Shown here piece by piece: positions 44,670 to 56,568 of a stretch of DNA of 64,000 nt (position 1 is the stretch's first letter; each line of letters opens with the position of its first letter). Source of the stretch: Ambrosia x helenae (taxonomy: Eukaryota > Streptophyta > Magnoliopsida > Asterales > Asteraceae); the NCBI GenBank assembly GCA_030844895.1, contig CM061227.1, forward strand, positions 108,799,238-108,863,237, written 5' to 3'. Both the position numbers and the translations under genes were made by a program. The notes beneath the pieces are model-generated. The model did not search any database. It had not been told where the DNA came from and saw only the letters and a list, made by a program, of their open reading frames with translations.

Positions 44670-44774
44670 CTTCCTAAAGTTTCAAAAGTGTAATAGGAAA
44701 TCAAAAGCCAACTCATAAAACGATTTTCTCAACACACGAGTTACACATTTCTTGTATTACTTCGACAAACTAAT

Positions 44775-45412
44775 TGTTACAAATATAGAAGAATAGTACT
44801 GAAAGATTTTATTACTGAAAACAAAGAGAACTCTTACAAAAAAACACTTAACAGATTACCAACCTCACAATCAGATCATCAACATGATGATCTGAAACTC
44901 TCTCACACAAGAACAAGAGAACTAAACGAATACAAGAACTCTATAAGATCTAGAGAGAATACAGAGAGAAACCCTAAGTGTTTACAGATGAAAAGCTAGC
45001 TAAAGAACGTACACAACAAACGAAGTATGTTTATATACTGGGTGAAATAGGTTCGGGAGAAAACACACCCGAACCTATTGTATCCGTCGGATGGTATAGA
45101 GATAACACATCATCAACCAATCATAACCATTGGATTAAAACGACACGGATTGCCAACTAGGCATGGAACCCGGGTATGTGTGACTTGGGCTGACAAACGA
45201 TAATGGGCCAAGTCCAACAAGCATTTACTTCAGTCTTGGACTTCAATCTTGGACTCTCAATCTGGACTTGATCAACTGGACTTGGACTCATATTTAATCA
45301 GACCTCTTGCAACAGCAGTCCACCAACAGCAGTCCACCTGAAACATACTTATGCAATATATTAAAGTGATTGAATAATAAGTTTGATTAAATCTTTATGA
45401 CATATTTTAACA
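44775..45412 (-). repeat. 3' LTR of the Ty1/copia element
   Basis: A TATA box TATATAAA lies on the minus strand at 45037-45030. The 60-residue plus-strand ORF in each LTR is accidental. Confidence 0.95.
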
Positions 45413-45463
45413 CCCCCTCTCAAACTCATTATTCATCATGGGTCAAAACAAACACTTTCAAAA

Positions 45464-48400
45464 CTAGACCCCAAATGGGTCAAACAACTGCAATTTCTCA
45501 CAGGCTATAGAATGAGAATTTGCAAACAGCCCTTTAGTAAAAATATCAGCTGTTTGACTTTTTGAGTCAACCCAAAAAGGTTTTATTATCCCTTTTGCTA
45601 TTTGTTCCCTTAAGAAAAACAAATCAAGCTCAAAATGCTTGGTTTTTTCATGAAACACAGGATTTGCTGCTATTGACAAAGCAGCACTATTATCACAGAA
45701 AATACTCACAGGTAAACCAATTTCAACACTTAGTTCATGCAACAAGTTTTTAAGCCACATAACTTCACAAGTGGCAGAACACATGGCCCTAAACTCAGCT
45801 TCAGCTGAGGACCTTGAAACAGTAGACTGTTTCTTACTTTTCCAAGAGACTAAACAATTCCCTAGGAAAACACAAAACCCTGTAACAGATTTTCTAGTAG
45901 TAATACACTTTGCCCAATCAGAATCAGAATAAGTAACTAAGTTAAGAGAGTCAGTCTTTTTAAACAATAACCCCTTTCCTGGAGATAACTTTAAATATCT
46001 CAACAGTTTAAAGGCAATTTTTAAATGACCTTTAGTTGGGGCATGCATAAATTGACTAAGAAAATGTACAGCATATGATATATCTGGTCTAGTGTGTGAC
46101 AAGTATATCAATTTACCAACTAATTGTTGATATCCTGTAACACCTTCTAAATCAGACTCATTCTTTTTTAACAAAGTCACTAAAGCATGATTCTGATCAA
46201 TGGGAACATTAACAGGTTTGCATCCTATCATGCCATACTCTGTTAATAAATCAGTACAGTATTTTCTTTGTGAAAGGCATATTCCATCATTATTCCTAAT
46301 GACTTCAATACCCAAAAAATACTGAAGTTTCCCAAGATCTTTAATCAGAAATTTAGTTTTTAAAAACTCCTTAACCTTAGACACTTCACTAACTGAACTA
46401 CCAGTAATTACTATGTCATCAACATAAACAAGTAACACAACAAATATTCCATTATCCTTTTTAATGAATAAAGAATAGTCACATTTACTTTGTTGGAAAC
46501 CAAATTCAAACAAAGCTGTTAAAAGCTTTTCATTCCACATTCTAGGTGCCTGTTTGAGTCCATATAAGGACTTATTTAACTTACACACCTTATGTTCATT
46601 TCCAGATTCAAAGCCTTCTGGAACTGACATATATACATCTTCTCTAAGATCTCCATAGAGAAATGCATTGTTAATGTCAAGTTGATACAATTCCCAACTG
46701 TTGAAAACAGCCAAGGTGAGAACACACCTAACTGTAACCAACTTGACAACAGGAGAAAAAGTCTCCTCAAAATCAATTCCTAATTTTTGACTATAACCTT
46801 TTGCTACTAGTCTAGCTTTAAACCTTTCAATCTCTCCATTAGACTTATACTTTATCTTGTAGACCCACTTACATCCCACAACATTTTTGTTTGTGGGAAG
46901 ATCTACAAGAGTCCAAGTATCATTCCTATGTAATGCTTCTAACTCATCATTCATAGCTTGAACCCAGTTAGGATCATTACAAGCATCCTTGTAACTTCTG
47001 GGCTCATAGCTTTTGTTTAATGTAGAAGCAAAACACTTAGACTCTACAGACAGATTAGAATACTTAACCACATTCTCTAACCCATATTTGACTTTTCCCT
47101 CAACAACAAAATCATTGAATTTTCTAGGTAAAGCAGAAGTTCTAGAAGACTTTCTTAAAACAGACACAGATTCAGAAGTATCACCCTCAGATTCTTTTGT
47201 TTTATCATTAATAGTACTCACATACTCTGCCCTATCAGAGCTGTTACCCAGATCATCAGACTGTTGAGTCTTTGAAGTTGGGCTTAACTGCTCTGATTGC
47301 AGAGACCTATGTGTTCCTATTTCTTCCTTACCTTTACCCCCCCTCTCATCATTGGGATCCTGTACTTCAAAAATGGTTTCAGAATCTGTGTTTTCATACA
47401 TGTCAAAAAAGTTTAACTGATTTACTTCAGTGTGTTTATTAGAATCAAATTTTTCAAAAACAGCCTTTTCTTTAAAAGGAAATATATCTTCATAAAATTT
47501 TATATCTCTAGAAAAAAATATAGTTTTAGTATCTAAACTATATACTTTATAACCCTTTTTTTCAAAAGAATATCCTATAAACACACATTTTTCAGCTCTA
47601 CTATTAAATTTATCATTTTCATTAAGTATAGTACAAAAACACAGACACCCAAACATTTTTAACTGACTTAGGAGGGGTTTATATCCATAGACTAACTCAT
47701 AAGGTGTTTTTCCTTTCAGCACAGAGGAGGGAGTCCTATTTATCAAATAAGAAGCAGTTAAAATACACTCAGTCCAGAATCTAATAGGTAGATTGCTTTG
47801 AAACAATAAAGCCCTAGCAACATTCAACAAGTGCCTATGCTTCCTCTCAACAATTCCATTTTGTTGAGGAGTATATGCACAACTTGTTTGATGTATTATG
47901 CCTAAACTTCTACACAAATCTTTCATTTGGTTATTAATGAATTCAAGACCATTATCACTTCTTAAACACATCACAGATTTTTTAAACTGAGTATTTAGAA
48001 GTTTTATAAAATCTTTAACATATTCAAACACTTCTGATTTATTCTTCATTAAACATACCCAGACAGCCCTAGAGTAGTCATCCACAATGGTTAAGAAATA
48101 CCTATAACCATCTCTGCTAACAACCTTATAAGGACCCCAAACATCAAGGTGAACAAGTTCACCTATTTGAGTAGATTTATGATCACTCAAAGGGAAGGGT
48201 TCCCTATGTTGTTTTGCTTTATGACAGACATCACATGGTAGATGACTACTTCCTAGATCAATTTTTAAAATGTCTTTTAAATGTTTAACAGCTTGATCAG
48301 AAGGATGGCCTAATCTAGCATGCCACAAACTATGTACCACAGAGTTATTTACACAGACCTTGTTTAAAAAACTAGCATTAGCACATAGGTACAATCCATC

Positions 48401-49114
48401 TTGTTGTTTACCAGTCATCAGGATTTTCTTGGTTTTTAAATCCTGTATATAACAATTGTGTTCATCAAATCCTATATACAATTTGTTATCTCTAGCTAAT
48501 TTGTGGACTGATATTAAATTAACACTATATTCAGGAATCACAAGAACATCTTTTAATATGACACCTTCAGATAGACACACAGTACCAATTTTAGTTACTA
48601 AAGCCTTTGTTCCATTGGGATGATTTACAAAAACATTTAGATCAGACACATCAACAAAATCAATTAATTCTACATCATTATTGACCATATGTTGATTTGC
48701 TCCTGAATCTACAATACATCCTATGGTGAATCTTTTTCCAAAAGAATTTACAAAACTGAAAATAGGTCTAAAAAGACAGTTTTGTTCCACAACATCATTT
48801 TTTAGAAAACCATTTGCACAAAAAAACCTACCTGCAATATTACAGCTTGGTGCAGCCTCACTAGGTCTTTCATTGATCAGACTTAACAACCTAGATAACT
48901 GATCATTAGTCAAAGTAGTAACAGGAACAGAGGATTCATTTGTCACAGAGTTATTAGCAACTGCCTTTTTACCTTGATTACCTCTAGGTCTCATCCAACT
49001 AGGATACCCTACTATTTCAAAACACTTGTCCACTGTGTGACCAATTTTATTGCAATGAGTACATTTTAGGTTTTGATTAGAACCTTTATTAACCCTTTTA
49101 TTAAATTCAGACAA
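45464..49114 (-). CDS. pol: Ty1/copia Pol polyprotein (zinc knuckle, protease, integrase, RT, RNase H)
   Basis: This 1216-residue open frame would process the polyprotein, copy the RNA to DNA and insert it in the nuclear genome. In order: CCHC zinc knuckle (CTHCNKIGHTVDKC, 18-31); aspartic protease DSGA (136-139); integrase HHCC (LWHARLGH...CDVCHKAK, 264-301) and D-D-E core (D324, D387, E423); reverse transcriptase with WVYKIKYKSNG, D813 and YVDD (897-900); RNase H with YSDSDW, SSAEAEF (1102-1108) and CDNSAA. The integrase-RT order defines Ty1/copia. There are no internal stops. The frame opens with TTG after a TAG a few codons upstream and is offset +1 from gag, so the zinc knuckle, normally at the end of Gag, falls in this frame. 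Length is normal for copia pol. The clade was not determined. Confidence 0.95.
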   Translation of the reverse strand: MSEFNKRVNKGSNQNLKCTHCNKIGHTVDKCFEIVGYPSWMRPRGNQGKKAVANNSVTNESSVPVTTLTNDQLSRLLSLINERPSEAAPSCNIAGRFFCANGFLKNDVVEQNCLFRPIFSFVNSFGKRFTIGCIVDSGANQHMVNNDVELIDFVDVSDLNVFVNHPNGTKALVTKIGTVCLSEGVILKDVLVIPEYSVNLISVHKLARDNKLYIGFDEHNCYIQDLKTKKILMTGKQQDGLYLCANASFLNKVCVNNSVVHSLWHARLGHPSDQAVKHLKDILKIDLGSSHLPCDVCHKAKQHREPFPLSDHKSTQIGELVHLDVWGPYKVVSRDGYRYFLTIVDDYSRAVWVCLMKNKSEVFEYVKDFIKLLNTQFKKSVMCLRSDNGLEFINNQMKDLCRSLGIIHQTSCAYTPQQNGIVERKHRHLLNVARALLFQSNLPIRFWTECILTASYLINRTPSSVLKGKTPYELVYGYKPLLSQLKMFGCLCFCTILNENDKFNSRAEKCVFIGYSFEKKGYKVYSLDTKTIFFSRDIKFYEDIFPFKEKAVFEKFDSNKHTEVNQLNFFDMYENTDSETIFEVQDPNDERGGKGKEEIGTHRSLQSEQLSPTSKTQQSDDLGNSSDRAEYVSTINDKTKESEGDTSESVSVLRKSSRTSALPRKFNDFVVEGKVKYGLENVVKYSNLSVESKCFASTLNKSYEPRSYKDACNDPNWVQAMNDELEALHRNDTWTLVDLPTNKNVVGCKWVYKIKYKSNGEIERFKARLVAKGYSQKLGIDFEETFSPVVKLVTVRCVLTLAVFNSWELYQLDINNAFLYGDLREDVYMSVPEGFESGNEHKVCKLNKSLYGLKQAPRMWNEKLLTALFEFGFQQSKCDYSLFIKKDNGIFVVLLVYVDDIVITGSSVSEVSKVKEFLKTKFLIKDLGKLQYFLGIEVIRNNDGICLSQRKYCTDLLTEYGMIGCKPVNVPIDQNHALVTLLKKNESDLEGVTGYQQLVGKLIYLSHTRPDISYAVHFLSQFMHAPTKGHLKIAFKLLRYLKLSPGKGLLFKKTDSLNLVTYSDSDWAKCITTRKSVTGFCVFLGNCLVSWKSKKQSTVSRSSAEAEFRAMCSATCEVMWLKNLLHELSVEIGLPVSIFCDNSAALSIAANPVFHEKTKHFELDLFFLREQIAKGIIKPFWVDSKSQTADIFTKGLFANSHSIACEKLQLFDPFGV

Positions 49115-49118
49115 CTGA

Positions 49119-49925
49119 TTAGTTTTTTGAAAAGAAACCTACAGTTTGGGATTTCTTTCCACTGTTAACAGAATTCCTATGGGATTCTTCTCTAGAGACT
49201 ATGGCAAAAGCCTCTTTAACAGTGGGAAGAATTTCCTTAGTTAACAAACTAGTTCTAACTCCTTGATAAACATTATCAAGACCCATAAGGAATTGCATTA
49301 GTTTAATCATTTGACTAAAACTGTTAAACTCTTTTGCTGAGTCACAAGTGCAAGCAGGCAGTTGCAATATTTGATCTAATTGTAACCACATAACATTTAG
49401 TTTCTGATAATAATCAGACACAGTTAAGTCACCTTGACTAAATGAATTAATCTTTTGATACAAATCAAAGACAACAGATCCATCAATCTTATTATATGTT
49501 TCTTTAAGATCTTTCCATACATCAGAAGCAAGTTTAGAAAATACTTGTCCTAAGTATAGTTCTTCTGACATGGAATTAAGAATCCAAGTAAGGACAATGG
49601 AGTTACACCTATCCCATTGTCTGGCTAACACTTCATCATTAACAGGTTTTACACAAGAATTATCAATAAAACCCCACTTATTTTTAACTTGTAGGGCTAA
49701 TTGAAGTGCATTAGCCCATACACTATAATTTTCAGTTCCTTTTAGTTTGATAGTTATTATGCTGAGATTAGCAGAATCACTAGGATGTAGATACAATGGA
49801 TCACTAGCATCCAATTTACTAATAAGAGTGACATTAGACAAACTAGAATTAGGATCAACAACAGTCTGTGAACCTTGAGAATCCAGAGGACCCTGAGGAC
49901 CCTGAAGACCCTGAGGACCAGTCAT
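49119..49925 (-). CDS. gag: Ty1/copia Gag
   Basis: 268 residues, starting MTGPQGLQGPQGPLDSQGSQ, a short collagen-like Gly-Pro-Gln stretch that is unusual for Gag. The retrotransposon gag domain follows: LYLHPSDSANLSIITIKLKG, NYSVWANALQLAL, GFID, and W-DLKETYNKIDGS...LYQKINSFSQGDLTVSDYY. The frame stops at TAA (49121-49119) after a TTTTCAAAAAAC run, and pol continues in the +1 frame from the same spot. The nucleic-acid-binding knuckle is therefore outside this ORF. Either a one-base change in the A-run has split an originally single gag-pol frame, or a +1 shift is used for expression. The first seems likelier, since most plant copia elements use one frame. Confidence 0.9.
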   Translation of the reverse strand: MTGPQGLQGPQGPLDSQGSQTVVDPNSSLSNVTLISKLDASDPLYLHPSDSANLSIITIKLKGTENYSVWANALQLALQVKNKWGFIDNSCVKPVNDEVLARQWDRCNSIVLTWILNSMSEELYLGQVFSKLASDVWKDLKETYNKIDGSVVFDLYQKINSFSQGDLTVSDYYQKLNVMWLQLDQILQLPACTCDSAKEFNSFSQMIKLMQFLMGLDNVYQGVRTSLLTKEILPTVKEAFAIVSREESHRNSVNSGKKSQTVGFFSKN

Positions 49926-50546
49926 GGTAACACACAGATCTTAGCAGATAATCAACTAAATCAGAGATCAAGAAAGCAAAGTAAACACACAGATGATAAT
50001 CACTTAATGTACTTACACAATCTTAAACTCACACAAGCGAAACCAAGTCAGTGTCCAGATTCCTGGTTCATCACTCAAAGGTGCCAGGACAAGTCTTAAC
50101 TTGGGAGCTTTTATCCTAAAAGTCTAAGACACACACACACCACAATAATCAGCAATAACAATCAACTAAAACAACAACAATCAATCAGCAAAAAACAAAG
50201 AACAGACTCAACCAATTACTGAGCCAATACCGGTCCCCCTAACCCGGTCAATGCTCCTAGACACAACTGTAAATCAAAAACAGAGACAAGGAACAATCTC
50301 ACCAGATTAGCACCCAAGTTAGGGTTTCGCCTTAAACTCACAGATTGTTACCTTCACTTAGGGTAACAACCTGGAGAGCAAAGAAGATAAGCTTTCCAAC
50401 AATATTCGTCTTCTTGATCCTTCTGTCACCAAACCCTAGATTTGAACAGATAATCTCCAAGAGTTGAACACCAATCTTCAAAATAGACCAGAAACCCTAG
50501 AACACCAACGGAAGCTAGAGAACCAGAGCCTATCGCTCTGATACCA
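49926..50546 (-). other. Leader and primer-binding site of the Ty1/copia element
   Basis: The primer-binding site TGGTATCAGAGC (50546-50535, initiator tRNA-Met) follows the 5' LTR. About 600 bp of leader precede the gag ATG at 49925, without a conserved ORF. Confidence 0.88.
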
Positions 50547-51183
50547 TGTTACAAATATAGAAGAATAGTACTGAAAGATTTTATTACTGAAAACAAAGAG
50601 AACTCTTACAAAAAACACTTAACAGATTACCAACCTCACAATCAGATCATCAACATGATGATCTGAAACTCTCTCACACAAGAACAAGAGAACTAAACGA
50701 ATACAAGAACTCTATAAGATCTAGAGAGAATACAGAGAGAAACCCTAAGTGTTTACAGATGAAAAGCTAGCTAAAGAACGTACACAACAAACGAAGTATG
50801 TTTATATACTGGGTGAAATAGGTTCGGGAGAAAACACACCCGAACCTATTGTATCCGTCGGATGGTATAGAGATAACACATCATCAACCAATCATAACCA
50901 TTGGATTAAAACGACACGGATTGCCAACTAGGCATGGAACCCGGGTATGTGTGACTTGGGCTGACAAACGATAATGGGCCAAGTCCAACAAGCATTTACT
51001 TCAGTCTTGGACTTCAATCTTGGACTCTCAATCTGGACTTGATCAACTGGACTTGGACTCATATTTAATCAGACCTCTTGCAACAGCAGTCCACCAACAG
51101 CAGTCCACCTGAAACATACTTATGCAATATATTAAAGTGATTGAATAATAAGTTTGATTAAATCTTTATGACATATTTTAACA
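50547..51183 (-). repeat. 5' LTR of the Ty1/copia element
   Basis: It contains the promoter (TATATAAA on the minus strand, 50808-50801). Confidence 0.95.
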
Positions 51184-51188
51184 CTAAT

Positions 51189-54100
51189 TATAGAATGAAA
51201 AGCTTAATCAAAACCTACAATTGAATCATGCTCAAATGCTAATTACGAATTAAGAATTTTAATAAACAAGGGTTAAACTCTACTCTAAATAATAGTAATA
51301 ATAAAATCGGTTATTATTGATCTAGATCTCCTTCATCCCATGAGATCAATCATACCGCCCTTATCTCTAAATTAACCACTGTTGTATGCGTTTAATATAA
51401 ACCGTACCAGCCTAAAACAAGACGCATCCAGTCTCAAGCCTTGCCGGATCGTGATGTAATTAAGCATCATATTGTTATTATTTCATTTGTTTGTTACTTT
51501 TGATTTTAGTAATTACATAAATTAAAGTAGTTTTCAAAATATTTAGATAAAAGATTTGAAATACAACATTTGATTGGTCCTACATCCATATATACTCCAA
51601 GCACCATATCCAACCTAACAAGAGGAGGCGTCCATGTCGATGTGGTCCGCTAGGTTGTGCGTACACTGTAACTTTTTCTCTTTGTAGGGTATCGTAGTTT
51701 AAGAAGATGAAGACAAAAAGAGAAGGGGGGACATGATATCCGAAACAAACAACATTTGTTGTGTTTACTTTGAGGAACATCAAAGCAATAAGACACAAAA
51801 AAAGACATTTATTCTATGCTAATACTATGTTTAGTTTTTGCAGTATGTAAAGAGAAGTCAGTAATAATTATGAAAAAAAAATGGAAAAAACAAAAAAACT
51901 ACAAATGTTTTAAATAGAAAAACTTGAAGGAAAATAGATCAATTTGTTATTACTTAATTATACGTGTACAAGTCCGATGTTAAAACATATTCGTTGGTGA
52001 TCTTAAGTTCTAGTCATGTGACTTAATATAGATTCTAGGATGAACGGTAACTAAATATTTTGGATAAACTAAATTACCAAAATGACCATGTCTGTCGGAC
52101 TGGCCAAACTGCTAGGATGACCCGTAAAACGAACCCCTAGCCACACCGGTCAATCGATTTAGCTCAGTTTTAACTATTGGATCACTCGGTTTCAATGGTT
52201 ATTAAACATCCCTAGGTATAATAAGATTGAACCTGATCATTTTTTTACAGTGTTACCTCTTGTATCCTTAAGTATCAGTTCATCCGAGGTTGGACTCTAT
52301 AATAAATATTTAAAATATTTAAATTTGTTATATGTTTATGATAAAACCTATATATGCGTAATGTATATGTTAGTTTACAATGGTTGTTATTTAAACAAAA
52401 ACTAAGTAATATATAGTAAATGTATACCCAATACCTGCGGGTTTGCCCGATACCCGACAAATACTTTTTTTTTTGAATGGCAAAACCCGACAAATACTTG
52501 ATGTGCATTGGGACGGGTTTGGAACACGATTTTACAAGATTACCAATACTTGACCCGAACCCGGCCCATTCCCATCCTTAGTTCAATCTTGTGTTTGTGT
52601 ATTAGATCAAAAGGTCTGATTTTCCAACATTAGCATCTCTTAAACTTAAGTTGTAACGTGGAAATTATTCGTGAGAAGGGATCCATCCTAAATGTATACA
52701 TAAATATGTAAGTAATGTGTATTGGTAGCGATGGGAGCAAGAGAGTACAAATCAATTTTAGACGAGTAGAAAGTAAAAATCAAGTAGCACACAAACAAAA
52801 GATCATGTTTTGGCCTTTTTTTTTTTTAAGAACGAATCAAACAAAAAATAAGCGTTGTTAAAGAAAAAAAAAAAAAAAAAGAAACCTTAACTTTTGAGTG
52901 ATTATTTTCACTTTTTTTTTTTTTTCTAACTAAAGGTAACAATTTATCTTAAAATAATCGAACACATGTTTAATGCTTGCGAGGTGAAGATGAATGCTGA
53001 TGGATTTTTTTTCTTAGTAAGATTAAAAATCTTTACAGCTTGCGATGGTTTGTGTCGCTTTCACATCGTCAAAAATGCCCCTAAATAAAGGGAATGTTGT
53101 AAATTGTCAAATATACTTAGAATGACGTCACTTTGTCCGACTAAATTGGCCCAAATTTTTGCCATTTATATTGGTTAATATGGTTGATATTAGTTAAGGT
53201 AAGGATGAGATCCGTATCATATCGGTATTATACTGTTACTGATATTGAAGACAATTTGGTCCCGAATACCGCATCGAATGTATCGTTTTGATATTGAGAT
53301 TGGTACCGGTATTTCAATACTTATCCACTTTGGTACCGCTTTGGTTTTTTGTTTGTTTTACCTAATACATGTTTTGGTCTTGGTCTTGAGGGATGAGACG
53401 GTTACATATTCATATTTTTTAAAGATGTACTATTGGGGGTCATTGTGCACTACTTTGAATAGGAAGCTTAAATCACACCACATTGACCTGCATTTTTTTT
53501 TTTCCAGTTTATCATGAACTTTAAATTTTAGATATTAAAGAATATTTTTTCTTTTAATCTAGGAAGTTTAATATAAAAATAGAGCCTTAAAACAAAACTT
53601 TTCAAACTAAAATTATCTAAATTTCGGTTGTTAAGAAACATAACTATACAATTTTATTCTAAAACAATAATTTAGAGGCATGCATTTGATTGAGGTTGCA
53701 TTTAAAAATATAATATTTTAGTCTAGAAGTATGAAGACATGCACCTTTAATTAGACGGTGTGCATGTGTAGTGGTTAAAAAATTTCAAGCCTCTCACTTG
53801 TGCATTTTCTGACAATTTTTATGTGAGTCTTACATAGAGCTTGAAATGGCTTGAAATTAACAAGGGGTGTACTGGTGTGAGCGCATGTATTTAAAGATAT
53901 TAAAATTGAATTAAGAAAAATAAAAAAAACATACAACAGTTGCAGAAGAGAGTTGGAGGATGTTGATCGGATGTTGCCTTGCCCTGCGAAAAATTTCACG
54001 CCAGAAGCATTTGACACAGATTAGCGCCCTCCAGGGCGGTGTTTGGGCTTGAATATGGGCGCGAAAAGCCCCTTTAACCCACAACTACGGGTGGTTTAAG

Positions 54101-55369
54101 GTTTTTAGTATATTCATCTTGAATTACTATAATACTATTGATGGCATATTAGAGATAATTATGATGATGGGAATAGTAGAGATAATTATGGATGATCTTT
54201 TAGCAATCATCATGAAAATTCCCAAGAAAAACTATTTATATTTCAATTCGGTATCAAATACCAAAATGGTAGCGATATCGTATTATACCGAATACCGAAT
54301 TTGAGAAATGATAGCACGACAACTGATTAGTTTATATCGATAGATACTGGTACGGTAACAGTATTTAAGAAAAATGACATCTCTAGCCGAAGGTCTTTCC
54401 CATAACTATCCGTCGGTGCCTCGATAACAAATTCAACAATTAGAGAAGAACAAAACACTCTCCACTTTAACTCACTTTTTATTTATTTAATTAATCACCT
54501 AATCATCATTTAAATATTGTTTTTAGATTTTATTATTTTTTTTTATCATAATTTCAACGATGAAGTAACAACTATGTTTCATATGCTTATCATGTTTTAC
54601 TTGCATTTTATAATTACCACGTTCGATTAAAGGGTCATAAGATAATATTATTTTGACCATGAAATAACTCAGTTTTAAACTTTTTGACCATGAAGGTCAT
54701 ATTATGCTAATATAATTAACCACGAAACAATCGGTTTTTAAAACTTTTTGAGCATACGTAAACAAGTTTAAGGGTAAATAATTTAGCTTATTTTAAACTT
54801 ACAAGGCGCTCCTTATATTTACGAGAACGATTTCAATCATTATATTTACGAGAACAATTTCAATAATAGTATTGATTTATGTTTTGTAATATTTTTTTAA
54901 TGACTATATTAGGCGCGACCAAAGGGTAAAGCAACCAAAGCCCTTGTTTCGTGCTCCAATTTCTATTTCCTCTATCTTGAGCTAGGTGACGCTGTCTTGT
55001 TTGAGACTTGGTAGTGTCGAGCTAGCTAGAAAGAGCAAAAATTGATTCTTGAAGCAAGCGTTCGTCAAAAATCAACCGGTCTCATTTTATGGACGGTGTA
55101 CATAGTTTGAGATCTATGGATAGTTGTACACAATGGTAAGCCACATATTATAAGTTCTTTTTCTGGCCAAATGACTATATTTATTTATTTATTCCTAATG
55201 ACTACTTTGATGGTAATCCCTCTTTAATTAGTAATATATGTTTTTGCGATGTCATATTAGGTATAATTTGTTTCGTTGCCTAATTAGTAATCGGTTGTGC
55301 TTAGTTACATAAACTAGTGGAATTAGGTCTTCATTTTATGTTGCTTTGGTCTTCACTGTTTCTTGGTTA
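51189..55369. other. No recognisable gene
   Basis: AT-rich sequence with several homopolymer runs and only short chance ORFs. GGTATCGG/CCGATACC-like phrases at 53210-53400 and 54240-54390 suggest decayed relatives of the hAT MITE at 43998, but no clean ends were found. GC-richer patches near 52430-52570 and 53990-54100 look like old repeats. Confidence 0.5.
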
Positions 55370-55457
55370 TCTATCTATAATATAAAAGAAAACGTATATT
55401 CTGACGTGGCATGCAATGGAGGCCTCAACCTCCTCTTGAGAGTGCCACGTGGCATCA
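55370..55457 (+). mobile_element. Possible Helitron 5' end
   Basis: A|TCTATCTATAATATAAAAG at 55370 followed by GACGTGGCATGC, which resembles plant Helitron 5' regions. No matching 3' end was found in the window. Confidence 0.4.
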
Positions 55458-56182
55458 TTTTTTTTTTTTGAACCAAAACTTTCATTAAAACAAGGACGAG
55501 CCGGACCTCAAAGCGAGGGCCGTCACGACAAACATTACATCATGTACAACGGGTATTTGACCCACTCATTCCACACTACATCCTTGTGTTTACTACGGTG
55601 TTTCAACCAAAGGAAAGATAAGGCCTTCGCTCTCGCAACTATATCCACTATTTTAGGCGATGAGTTCTGAAAAATACTGTTGTTTCGCTCCAACCAGATC
55701 AGCCAGCAGGTCAGCATGATTATTCCTCGCAAAATCTTTCTTTCCCACTTCGAACTTCCTGCAAAAGCTGTCGGATTCAATAATTCTTCCACCGAACCCG
55801 GCTGCCACCCATAATATCTACACCATGTCCAAATCTTGCTCCAAATACCAGCCGTGAAACCGCAAAACAACATCAAATGAGCAACAGACTCCTCTGCCGC
55901 TTCACAAAAAGGACATGATGTGTCCGGCACAAAAACATTTCTACACAGTAGGGCGATGCGAGTAGGAATGCGATCAAGGTCCATTCTCCAGCAAAACACA
56001 TTCACCTTCATAGGAAGCCAATCCCACTGCATAGTTTTCACCGTTGTAGACGATCGGTCTTTCGTAAGCCATTTTTTAACTGCCGCGACTGAGAATGCAC
56101 CATCATTACTCGGCTCCCAAATCCAAGAATCTGAGGTAAAGGTCAACCGAATCTGCGAAAAAACAAAAAACACGTCCTGTAC
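55458..56182 (-). pseudogene. LINE (L1-type) 3' end: RT zinc-binding domain, 5' part lost to LTR insertion
   Basis: The minus-strand frame (56182-55535) reads SWIWEPSNDGAFSVAAVKKW, then MKVNVFCWRMDLDRIPTR, CPFCEAAEESVAHLMLFC and IMLTCWLIWLERN. This is the RVT zinc-binding domain that ends plant L1-type LINE ORF2, with the Cys-x2-Cys...His...Cys pattern in CPFC...H-LFC. After the stop a short 3' UTR leads to a poly(A) tail (T-run 55469-55458 on the plus strand). The upstream part is cut at 56182/56183 by the Ty3/gypsy LTR. The apparent N-terminus of the ORF (MPGVTVQ) is LTR sequence. The surviving frame is open. Confidence 0.85.
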
Positions 56183-56568
56183 TGTGACACCCGGCAAATT
56201 CTGGTTAACAACGTTGTCTAGATGAAAGTCTACCTTAGCGAGTCACGCGTATATTGCACTTAACTGGGTTAGTTAAGTCGGGTTATGGTTCGGGAACTAT
56301 CGGTTTAGTCTAGAAGATCATTGGATGTTGGTCTAGAAGTTCGTTAGATGTCAGTCCTTAACCAAGTGTACAAATGGTGACGATTTGTAGGATCGTCAGG
56401 TCATACGGAACATACAAGTCTCGAGTCCCGGGAATTGGTGAACGAGTGTGAATATGTGTATTTGCAAGTGTTATGTGTTTACAATCATTATGTGACTTGT
56501 CGGTATGTGAAAATGTGTTAACATATGTTAAAACGGGGTTTAACGCGCAAAATACATCGAACCAACCC

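Larger units (their letters stand above)
44775..51183 (-). mobile_element. Complete young Ty1/copia retrotransposon (6409 bp)
   Basis: LTRs of 638 bp (44775-45412) and 637 bp (50547-51183) start TGTTA and end TAACA on both strands. The target duplication CTAAT is perfect (44770-44774, 51184-51188). The only LTR difference I can see is one A in an A-run near 44840. The primer-binding site TGGTATCAGAGC follows the 5' LTR (50546-50535), and a purine tract GAGAGGGGG adjoins the 3' LTR (45421-45413). gag and pol are both open. Near-identical LTRs mean very recent insertion. Confidence 0.96.

Noticed and set aside
44978..45160. 60-residue ORF in both copia LTRs
   Set aside because: Antisense to the element and without any recognisable domain; duplicated because LTRs are duplicated.
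49119..49130. A AAA AAC slippery heptamer at the gag end suggesting -1 frameshifting
   Set aside because: The heptamer is in the gag phase, but a -1 shift leads to a frame other than pol; pol is in the +1 frame.
53199..54390. A 1.2-kb hAT MITE related to the element at 43998
   Set aside because: GGTATCGG-like phrases occur at both ends, but no matching termini or 8-bp duplication could be found.
56399..56430. tRNA-like box B (AGTCTCGAGTCCCGG) in the Tekay-like LTR
   Set aside because: Only a partial match and no box A at the proper distance upstream.
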